This document shows, piece by piece, positions 24,991 to 33,115 of a stretch of 64,000 bases of DNA; the first letter of the stretch is position 1, and each line of letters begins with the position of its first letter. The position numbers and the translations under genes were made by a program. Source of the stretch: JAHDHW01 sp965220465 (GTDB lineage: Bacteria; Bacteroidota; Bacteroidia; Chitinophagales; Saprospiraceae); contig CBDCPZ010000018.1 of assembly GCA_965220465.1 (NCBI GenBank), positions 186,001 through 250,000 on the forward strand, read 5' to 3'. The notes beneath the pieces are model-generated. The model was not told the origin of the DNA and did not search any database. It saw only the letters and a list, made by a program, of their open reading frames with translations.

Positions 24991-27795
24991 CTATTCTTTC
25001 AATTTGTCAAAAGGGATAAAATCCTTATCATCTCGTACAAATTCCCCGGTTTCGTTATTGTATTCCCATGAAACGGTACCCTTGATTTCGTCATTTTCTA
25101 CAACTACTTGCATTTGAAATTGAAACCCTCCTCCAAAATAAAAAAGATTCGGTGAGACTGGTAACAAATGCTGTTTACTGACCATGCCATCTCTTCTATA
25201 GTAAAACTTTTGATCATCTATCCAAATATGTCTTGGACCGTATCGACCAACACATTTTTTAAGATTTTCAATTGCTGCTCTATTGACAGGATTCAAAATA
25301 AATTCAAGGTGCTTAATATATTGATTTAAATAAAAATGTTGGGGATTTTGGAGGTAAGCTTCTTTAAATGCTATCAAGGATGCATGTTTTTTACCAATAA
25401 AGAATAGTCCCATCGCTTTTTGAATTAAAGAATCCTGACGCCATAATATATTGTTAAAAGATTTATTTCCACGCTCTTCCCTGTAAGCTTCTATTTTATA
25501 CACTCGTCCTATCGTATCGGAAATAAACTCCCATTTTTCATAATAATTTTCTCCCCCAAATAAAAATTCTTCAGGGCCACTCGGAATGAAAAAGAAACCA
25601 TCCATATAGTTAGCTCTTTTTCCAAAAAGATGGTTGTTGATAATTTTAATATCAAACTCAGCCGGAAGATTTTGTAATCGATAGTGGCCTAAATATTTTT
25701 CTAAATTGATTGCGGATTGATGATGTTCATTTGCATAATGAAAGGATTTAATATATTCGTTGGCAAGAGGTTCTAATTCAGGATCCTGAATTACTAATTT
25801 TTGTAAGAGAGATTCCGCTTTGTCAAATTGAGAGTTTAGTGCATAATAACTCGTCAGGGCACCTAGTGCATCTGGATAATTCGGGTATTGATCTAGAATT
25901 TCCTTTATGTTTTGACCAGCTTTGTCAAGCATACCATTCAAAAGAAATGCTTCTGCAACATCAATTTTGGTGTCTGGATTTGGGTCAACTATAGCCAATT
26001 TCTTTTTCCAGGTTAATAACTCTTCATAATTTTCAGTCAAGTGAAGGTAATGAGAAAGCCTTTGCATTATATTTTGATCGTCAGGATTCATTTCCAGCTG
26101 CATTTTTAGCAATGCAATTGCTTTTTCTGGCTGATTATTTATTTGAAAGTATAGCAGCTTTACATTCGATTTCCAGGCTTCAGGTAAACGTTTGCGAAAA
26201 CGCATCGCTTGATTGATCGCTTCTTTTGCACCTAAATAACTGTAAGACGAACTAAATAGGAATTGTGCCAAATTATAATTGGCTAAGGCAAAAGTAGAAT
26301 CCAGAGCGACCGCCTTTTCCAGATACCTGAGACTGTAAGCCCCAAAAAATAACGAATAATTTTTATAGGCTTCAATATTAGATGTGTATGCTTCAACAAA
26401 TGGCAAGTCGACAAATTGATCGATTTGTTTTTGATTGAATCCAAGATCTTTTTTTGTTGCAGCACTTATGGAATCGATAATAGCAAAAAAATCTCTTCCA
26501 CTAAAAGTGTGGGATTTTTGTAACCTCCCATTTTGCGTACGATATAATTTTGATGTAATGGTATAAACATTTCCCTCTACAGAATAGGAACCTGTTAAAC
26601 AATGACTATAAAAATCTTCTTTGGACAATTCAATTATTTCTTGTAAAGACTGGGTTTTGTTCCAAAAGCCTATTGTCAAATATTGATTTTGAGTGATGTC
26701 TTCGGCAATTGCTGCATGGACTCCCCAGCCCATCCATTGATTTAAACTGTCTTCATTTTCTGGCAGGAAGTTATGGATGGCCAATTTTTTTCTAAAACCC
26801 GATTTTATAATAGTCTTATATTGTTCTACACCATTTTCATTATTATAAGTGATCACCTTTGTCGTTGCTCCCAAATCTGTACCCTTGAAAAGCATAAACA
26901 AAAGGAACACAGAAAATATCAAATTACCCGGAAGAAATAATTTTTCAAATAAATTCAATTTTCCGTTCAAAATTCGATTTTTACTCCAAACGTAAAGCAG
27001 CAGAGAAGGAATAAGAGATAAAAAGAATACCAAAGTTATATCTGTCCAATAAGGAGATATCTGGTATCTAATTAGCATCCAGTCAATAACTTCGATCAAA
27101 CCCCAAACTCCTGCAAAATATCCAATAACTACTTGGATTTGGCCACTATCCCAAAGGTCCTTGATCAAAGTTTCTTTAAATTTTATTTTCTTTGCTTTGC
27201 CTTGAATGGTTCTTGGGTTAGGGATTTTAAGCCCCTTATTAGAAATTGCAAATATTTGGATTGGTTTTTCAACATTTTTAAGTTCAAACCAACCCATAGA
27301 TTTTGTTTCAATAGAAGATTGATTGCTTATCTCGTCAAAAACTTTATCAGAGACTAAAACACTTCCGACAGTAGCAAGAGATTCAATTCGAGATGCAATA
27401 TTTACACTATCTCCGATGATATCTTCTTCAGTAAATATAATGTCACCTAAATGGATTCCAATTCGGACTGGAATTTCAGTATCAGAAACAATCGAATTAT
27501 CTCCATTCAGAAAAGCTCGCTGCATTTCAATGGCACAATTAACAGCTGAAATAACACTGTCAAAAACGCTCAGCGTTCCGTCGCCGTAATACTGAAGAAT
27601 TTGCCCCTGGTACTTTTTATTTATAGTTTTAAATATTTTTCTATGCTGATCGCGAAAATTAATGGCCTTTTTTTCATCTTCCTGCATAATAGCTGTATAT
27701 CCCTCAATGTCTGTAAACATAATAGCAGCTAACTTGCGTTGAGGAGAATCGGGTTGAGATTTTTGCGGCATAAGGAATGGAGTAATTTCACTCAA
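24991..27795 (-). CDS. Class III adenylate/guanylate cyclase with membrane, TolB-like and TPR regions
   Basis: A 934-residue membrane-bound signalling protein. Residues 20-185 are a class III cyclase catalytic domain: FTDIEGY with metal-binding Asp29, YYGDGTLSVF with Asp72, and GDSVNIASR with Asn132 and Arg136. The base-specifying Lys of adenylyl cyclases is replaced by Gln68, so the choice between ATP and GTP is open. Three hydrophobic segments follow (about 222-245, 250-270, 288-306). A region from about 333 to 430 resembles the TolB/FlgO-like N-terminal fold (KLAIHNFLPENED...), and TPR-like helical repeats run from about 480 to 690. The rest is helical and strand-rich without a name. This architecture is common in Bacteroidota; it ends only one base from the convergent heme-motif lipoprotein gene. 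Confidence 0.85.
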   Translation of the reverse strand: MSEITPFLMPQKSQPDSPQRKLAAIMFTDIEGYTAIMQEDEKKAINFRDQHRKIFKTINKKYQGQILQYYGDGTLSVFDSVISAVNCAIEMQRAFLNGDNSIVSDTEIPVRIGIHLGDIIFTEEDIIGDSVNIASRIESLATVGSVLVSDKVFDEISNQSSIETKSMGWFELKNVEKPIQIFAISNKGLKIPNPRTIQGKAKKIKFKETLIKDLWDSGQIQVVIGYFAGVWGLIEVIDWMLIRYQISPYWTDITLVFFLSLIPSLLLYVWSKNRILNGKLNLFEKLFLPGNLIFSVFLLFMLFKGTDLGATTKVITYNNENGVEQYKTIIKSGFRKKLAIHNFLPENEDSLNQWMGWGVHAAIAEDITQNQYLTIGFWNKTQSLQEIIELSKEDFYSHCLTGSYSVEGNVYTITSKLYRTQNGRLQKSHTFSGRDFFAIIDSISAATKKDLGFNQKQIDQFVDLPFVEAYTSNIEAYKNYSLFFGAYSLRYLEKAVALDSTFALANYNLAQFLFSSSYSYLGAKEAINQAMRFRKRLPEAWKSNVKLLYFQINNQPEKAIALLKMQLEMNPDDQNIMQRLSHYLHLTENYEELLTWKKKLAIVDPNPDTKIDVAEAFLLNGMLDKAGQNIKEILDQYPNYPDALGALTSYYALNSQFDKAESLLQKLVIQDPELEPLANEYIKSFHYANEHHQSAINLEKYLGHYRLQNLPAEFDIKIINNHLFGKRANYMDGFFFIPSGPEEFLFGGENYYEKWEFISDTIGRVYKIEAYREERGNKSFNNILWRQDSLIQKAMGLFFIGKKHASLIAFKEAYLQNPQHFYLNQYIKHLEFILNPVNRAAIENLKKCVGRYGPRHIWIDDQKFYYRRDGMVSKQHLLPVSPNLFYFGGGFQFQMQVVVENDEIKGTVSWEYNNETGEFVRDDKDFIPFDKLKE

Positions 27796-27899
27796 TTTAG
27801 TGATTTATACCCCAAAAATTCAAGAGAGAAAATAGATTAACAATTGACTATTTGGCGAAAAACTATGATGCCGTTAAAATTATGCTTCGATTATCAAAG

Positions 27900-28535
27900 A
27901 ACTAAAATGTTTACGCACCACCTTCTCAACTTTTTACATTAAACAAAATAGTCATCTCTAAATTGTCTTTGAAGAAACTCTTCTTCCAACCTGATTTGTA
28001 GATATATTGAAAAATAGCCAAAGTCAGAACCAGTGGAGTGTCCAGATTTGAAAGAATCACTTTTAAAAAAAAATAGGGTTTCTCGAATATCGGAAAAGCC
28101 CAGTTGTAATCAGCTATATCTTGTCTTTTTCATCGATTCCGATTCTCCAGGAATCTTTCATTTGAAACTTCGTAACGAATATCCAAACCAAAGTTAGGTA
28201 TATGATTATCCAACCTGTCGTTTGTACAATTTGATTTTCGAGGTTACAAATAGACATTAGATATTTGTACCATTCATCACTAAAAACATAGAATGAAACT
28301 GATAAAAATGCGATAATGCCGACAAGTTTGAAAATGTAAGCGATAAATCCTTTTACATCGTTGGAATTGGATAATGCCTAAGGATTGATGCCTATGCTTT
28401 TAAAAAGTAAAAAGGAGCGTATGATAAATACAAGCAAAAGATAAGAAAGATAAAACCAAAAGATATAGTTTTTGGAATGTAATATTCTACATTTTTATTT
28501 GCTAAAATACAAAGAGGTAATAAAAACAAGGTCAA
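27900..28535 (-). pseudogene. Decayed ICMT/PEMT-family methyltransferase
   Basis: No open frame spans this stretch, but the minus strand gives recognisable pieces in order: LFLLPLCILANKNVEYYIP and ISFGFIFLIFCLYLSYAPF, then KDVKGFIAYIFKLVGIIAF, QMKDSWRIGIDEKDK, LITTGLFRYSRNPIFF, TLAIFQYIY, and QIRLEEEFLQRQFRDDYF followed by KKLRRW. These are the hydrophobic N-terminus and the SAM-binding core of isoprenylcysteine-carboxyl-methyltransferase-like membrane enzymes. At least two in-frame stops and two frame changes separate them, and a further stop lies near the C-terminus. The gene is therefore dead. Confidence 0.8.
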
Positions 28536-28572
28536 AAAAATCGTCTGCAATATTTTACTACTACAGACGATT
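28534..28572 (-). terminator. Rho-independent terminator of the reprolysin-like protease gene
   Basis: AATCGTCTG (28539-28547) pairs with CAGACGATT (28564-28572). Read on the minus strand the stem is followed by a run of T (28540-28534). Confidence 0.8.
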
Positions 28573-28598
28573 ATATCAATTATGAAAATGAATCTATC

Positions 28599-29645
28599 CT
28601 ATTGTTTTTTGACCAAGAATTTTTTGGTCTTTATTTCTTTGCTTTCTGTATGTATCACCCCCATATATACTGCATCTTTAAAATTATCAAGATTGAATAG
28701 AAGTGGAGAATCATACACTTCGTCAATCTCTTGTCTGACAAGGAGTTGTCCTTGTAAATTGTAGATTTCAATAATCAGAGATTGGCCTGAATACCCTTTT
28801 AAGTCAAAAAACACTCTATCATTTGCAGGATTTGGATAAATTGAAAAATCATTTTGAAGATTTATACTTTGTACTTGAAGTCCTTCTGCGTCATAAATAT
28901 TCCCGGAATTACTACCTATTGATTGAACAATTGGTCCAACATCACCATTACAAAAATGATAGGCATCATTGATTCCTTGAACTGATTGCGTTAAAAAATC
29001 AAGATGAGGAGCGTAAATATTTCCCAATGCAATGTTTGTCAATCTGAAAAGCTCATTCACAGTGGGATTGCGTCGCATACTTATGATCAAAACCATGTCA
29101 ACCGGAACACCGGTATCACTCAAAAGCGTCGTTCCAAGCATTGGTTCTAAACGTAGGTTGATAGCCATAAAAATCTGTGCTGCAAGTAATGGATTAGCCA
29201 TGGTACCATCCGGATTGATTACAATAGAGCCAGGCAGGCAGGTAGCCGGGTTGTTAGAATGATTTCCCCAAGGTATAGCTGATGGAGCTGCTGTTCCGAA
29301 CCCCGGTGAAAGCCATTCTACGATGCATTCAGCATCTGCAAGCGTCAAAGTAAGGGAAACACCTGGCAATCCCACAACAATAGGACCTGATGACAATGCT
29401 TGTTGAATTAACATTAACGGTGTGCTGTGTATTTCCTGAATGCAACTGTTCATATTGCCACAGTCATCTTCAGCCACCCAGGTTCTTTCAATGGTGCAGA
29501 CCCAGCTGCAATTTCCGGAAACCAACATATCCGAATAAATCAAATCCGGAGCAGAGCAGATATCAGTTGCATTGGCTGTTCCTGTAAATGAAGGATCGTC
29601 AGACTCATCGCACGATATGGTAATATTGGCTGGACAAATGATATC
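28599..29645 (-). repeat. C-terminal cassette, copy 1
   Basis: This about 1 kb segment is about 90 percent identical by eye to 32075-33115 in the neighbouring protease gene. It encodes a HYR-like module (ICPANITISC), the unknown domain starting PLMLIQ, and the T9SS sorting domain. Long exact runs lie in the sorting-domain part. Confidence 0.85.
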
Positions 29646-31955
29646 TGGAGGGGTTGTGTCTACGATATGAAACTCACCATCCGTGAAAGCGGTATTACCT
29701 GCATCGTCTTCAGCTGTAAAACGATACGTAAAAGTGATGTTTCCGGCGCAAACAATACTGGTATTAATCAGCATATTTGACCAACTTAAAGTCGGATCAC
29801 AATTGTCAGTAGCAACTGCTCCTCCGTTTGAAGCCAACCAGGCATTTAATCCCATCGGCCCGTTAACATTTCCCATGCCGTCACATTCGACAACTCGATC
29901 ACTTGCAGGCTGGATAAATGTGGGCGCTTCTGAATCGATAACAAAATCTCCATTGTTTATATTAAAGAAGATATTATCGGAGCATTCCACTTTGATACGG
30001 GCAGTGCAGGAAACTACTGCCGGAATTACAACTTGCTGTGAGCCATCATTTGGTGTATTGTTTTGCAGGACTATTGGAAATGTTTGTCCTCCATCCAGGG
30101 AAAGCAAAATATTCACATCCGCGCAATTTACCGGAGGATCAGTACTTCCTGCGACATCCCATGTAATAGTTGCCATATTCGACATTGATGGATTCCAGAT
30201 TGTGGAAGTACTTTGAGAAGTGACTACAAAGGGGCCGGCCAAACCTGAAACTACAAAACCGATGTCATCATAATCCACACCGCCACCTCCGAACAAATTA
30301 TCTCTGGCTGTTAATCTGAAATTCAGGTTGCGACCATAGGAAGGCAGGATCTCTCCAAGCGTTTGGGTATTATTCAAAATATCTGACAACCTTGGAAAGG
30401 TCCTGGAAGGAGAGCTGATTGGGTCAAAAGACCGGAAAATTGGTGCATCACCTGCAGGACTATTGGGTGAACCCTGTGGCCCCAGATCATATTGTTCCCA
30501 ACAGTAAGTTAAAGGGTCGCCATCAGGGTCAGCAGCCGATCCAGTTAGTGTAAAAGGTGTACCATAAGGTATGGTGAAACCGCCAGTACCTGCATTCACT
30601 GTAGGCGGATTGTTACTTGTTGCTGTGACCACTGGACAATTATTGCCAGTTCCGACAGTTGAGTAAGAAACGATCTCATCAAAGCTTCTGCTATGGAAAT
30701 AGTCATCGCTGTTGGGTTGAAGGTCATTGGATCCGCAAATTCCGGCATAAGCCATAATAGTTGATCCGCTTCCAGGTTCATAGGCTGATCCTGCATCTCT
30801 GTTAGCCAGACATTCGTCGGTGTCACCATTGAAAGTATGGCTTGCACCAAACTGATGCCCCATTTCATGGGCTACATAATCAACATCAAATGGATCTCCA
30901 ATCGGGTTGCCAGATCCAGTAATTCCTCTGGCTTTAGTTCCATTGTTACATGGTCCGGGACCTGCGAGACCGCCACTGTTTGTTCCAAATACGTGGCCTA
31001 TGTCGAAATTAGCGCTGCCTATTTCTGTTGTAATGTTACTTTGGTTTTCATTAATCATAGCACCGGCATCACCATTAGTGTACGGGTCTGTTGTGCTTGT
31101 GTAAATAATGTCATCATTATTGGCTATAAAAACCATACGAATGGCAACTTCTCGTCTGTAAATACCATTGACTCTGTTCATAGTTGTAGTCATTGCAGAC
31201 ATTGCGTCGACAACAGTTCCACCATGATATGCTGTGTACTCACCAGTTGCAGCCAAAGCCAAACGGTAGGTTCTTAGTTCTGTACCTGAAGGAGTGTAAA
31301 GTGCTGCTGCTTGCTCATTTTCCATATCAAATCGATGATTGGCATCCTCTGAAACCATACAAAAACCGTAAAGCAATTTTTCAGATGAAGGGATGAAATC
31401 TTTTTTATAATAAATAATATAATGTTCCAAATCCAGCTGGCTGTAAGGGTCAATGAAAACCGCACCGTTATTTGAAAGGATCATCAGGTGAAAGCCCTGA
31501 TAGGTCCAGTCGAGATAGACTGATGCAGAAGGATCGTCCAGACCCTGCCCGACAAAAGTTTTGATTTCTGGGAATTTAGCAGCAAGACCTTCCTCCATGA
31601 TAGGAGAATTAGTGATTGAAAAATGCTCAAAGGTTCCATCGGGCATCGGTACCGGAAAGATTACTTCGGTTGTTCTGGCAGATTCAGTGAATTCAAGAGG
31701 TGCAGCGTCCAGTAGGCTCATCAATGCTGTTTTGTTGAGCTTCATGGTTCGGTAGGTCTCAGGAATGATTCTCCGGGCAGATCTATCCGCCTGGATGCTA
31801 CTTTCGGTTGCTTCTTGCCAAAGATCACTGCTGTTGGTCTGGGCATTTGTCATGGTTGTAACACTGAAAAAAATTATCGTAAAAAGGAAATTTCTGAAAA
31901 GTTGACTGGTTATTCCAGATTTTTTTGTTTGATAAAAGTAAATTTTTGGGTTCAT
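28599..31955 (-). CDS. Secreted reprolysin-like zinc metalloprotease with T9SS type A sorting domain
   Basis: A signal peptide ends near TTMTNAQ (residue about 39). Residues 55-215 look like the Bacteroidota pro-region (RMTLKLNKTAL... and SASVYLDWTYQGFHLMIL). The catalytic domain (about 226-440) has the reprolysin/adamalysin zinc motif HEMGHQFGASH at 363-373, with the conserved downstream Met turn in IMAYAGICG. Fibronectin/cadherin-like and HYR-like modules (about 440-840) follow. Then comes an unrecognised domain of about 160 residues (from about 846, starting PLMLIQQAL), and a type A sorting domain (about 1034-1118, SIYPNPANDRVFFDL). The C-terminal quarter is nearly identical to that of the next protease gene. 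The protein would be secreted by T9SS and act on extracellular protein. Confidence 0.9.
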   Translation of the reverse strand: MNPKIYFYQTKKSGITSQLFRNFLFTIIFFSVTTMTNAQTNSSDLWQEATESSIQADRSARRIIPETYRTMKLNKTALMSLLDAAPLEFTESARTTEVIFPVPMPDGTFEHFSITNSPIMEEGLAAKFPEIKTFVGQGLDDPSASVYLDWTYQGFHLMILSNNGAVFIDPYSQLDLEHYIIYYKKDFIPSSEKLLYGFCMVSEDANHRFDMENEQAAALYTPSGTELRTYRLALAATGEYTAYHGGTVVDAMSAMTTTMNRVNGIYRREVAIRMVFIANNDDIIYTSTTDPYTNGDAGAMINENQSNITTEIGSANFDIGHVFGTNSGGLAGPGPCNNGTKARGITGSGNPIGDPFDVDYVAHEMGHQFGASHTFNGDTDECLANRDAGSAYEPGSGSTIMAYAGICGSNDLQPNSDDYFHSRSFDEIVSYSTVGTGNNCPVVTATSNNPPTVNAGTGGFTIPYGTPFTLTGSAADPDGDPLTYCWEQYDLGPQGSPNSPAGDAPIFRSFDPISSPSRTFPRLSDILNNTQTLGEILPSYGRNLNFRLTARDNLFGGGGVDYDDIGFVVSGLAGPFVVTSQSTSTIWNPSMSNMATITWDVAGSTDPPVNCADVNILLSLDGGQTFPIVLQNNTPNDGSQQVVIPAVVSCTARIKVECSDNIFFNINNGDFVIDSEAPTFIQPASDRVVECDGMGNVNGPMGLNAWLASNGGAVATDNCDPTLSWSNMLINTSIVCAGNITFTYRFTAEDDAGNTAFTDGEFHIVDTTPPDIICPANITISCDESDDPSFTGTANATDICSAPDLIYSDMLVSGNCSWVCTIERTWVAEDDCGNMNSCIQEIHSTPLMLIQQALSSGPIVVGLPGVSLTLTLADAECIVEWLSPGFGTAAPSAIPWGNHSNNPATCLPGSIVINPDGTMANPLLAAQIFMAINLRLEPMLGTTLLSDTGVPVDMVLIISMRRNPTVNELFRLTNIALGNIYAPHLDFLTQSVQGINDAYHFCNGDVGPIVQSIGSNSGNIYDAEGLQVQSINLQNDFSIYPNPANDRVFFDLKGYSGQSLIIEIYNLQGQLLVRQEIDEVYDSPLLFNLDNFKDAVYMGVIHTESKEIKTKKFLVKKQ

Positions 31956-32005
31956 GATTTTAATCTTTTTGTTTCAGGTTTATGGAATTTTTTATTGATT
32001 TGAAA

Positions 32006-32055
32006 TTCATAATAAACGTCTGAAGTATTTTACAACAACTGACGTTTATTATGAA
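32006..32055. terminator. Perfect 15-base inverted repeat, probable terminator
   Basis: TTCATAATAAACGTC (32006-32020) and GACGTTTATTATGAA (32041-32055) are exact reverse complements with a 20-base loop. They lie 20 bases beyond the end of the M4 protease gene and before the next protease gene. The T run on the minus strand is weak, so the hairpin could also protect or process the mRNA. Confidence 0.65.
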
Positions 32056-32074
32056 TGATGAAAATGAATCAAGT

Positions 32075-33115
32075 CTATTGTTTTTTGACGATGAATTTTT
32101 TAGTCTTTATTTCTTTTCCTTCTGTATGGATCACACCCATGTAAACTGCATCTTTAAAATTATCAAGCTCGAACGGAAATGGCGAATCGTACACTTCATC
32201 AACTTTTTGTCTTACAATGAGCTGTCCTTGTAAATTGTAGATTTCAATAATCAGAGATTGGCCTGAATACCCTTTTAAGTCAAAAAACACTTTATTATTT
32301 GCAGGATTTGGATAAATTGAAAAATCGTTTTGAAGGTTTATACTTTGTACTTTAAGTCCTTCTGTATCAAAAATATTCCCGGAATTACCACTTATTGATT
32401 GAACAATTGGCCCAACACCACCCATACAAAAATGATAGGCATCATTGATTCCTTGAATAGATTGAGTTAGAAAATCAAGATGAGGAGCGTAAATATTCCC
32501 CAATGCAATATTTGTCAACCTGAAAAGATCATTTACGGTAGGATTGCGTCGCATACTTATGATTAAAACCATGTCAACGGGAACACCGGTATCACTCAAA
32601 AGCGTCGTTCCAAGCATTGGATCTAAACGAAGGTTGATAGCCATAAAAATCTGTGCTGCAAGCAAAGGATTAGCCATAGTACCATCCGGATTGATTACAA
32701 TAGAGCCAGGTAGGCAGGTGGCCGGATTGTTAGTATGATTTCCCCAAGGAATTGCAGCAGGCGCTCCATTTCCAAACCCGTCAGAAAGCCATTCTACAAT
32801 ACATTCCGCATCTGCAAGCGTCAATGTTAGTGAAACCCCTGGCAATCCTACAACAATGGGTCCCATTGAGAGTGCATCCTGGATTAGCATTAAAGGGGAA
32901 CTTGTTATTTCCTGAACACAACTATTTGTATTACCACAATCGTCTTCAGCTGTCCAGGTTCTTTCAATGATGCATTCCCAATTGCAATTTCCACCAACAA
33001 CCATGTCCAAATAACTCAAATCAGGAACTGGACCACATAAATCCATTGCACTCGCCATACCTGTTTCGATCGGATCATCTGATGCGTTACATGCAATGGT
33101 GATATCAGCTGGACA
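32075..33115 (-). repeat. C-terminal cassette, copy 2
   Basis: The partner of 28599-29645, about 3.5 kb away in the same orientation. Alignment of the translated halves shows the same order of HYR-like module, unknown domain and sorting domain, with mostly synonymous or conservative changes. It was evidently copied between two proteases of different catalytic families. Confidence 0.85.

Noticed and set aside
29683..30216. A 177-residue plus-strand frame inside the reprolysin-like protease gene
   Set aside because: It is the antisense shadow of a long domain-bearing gene; the translation is low in charged residues and has no recognisable feature.
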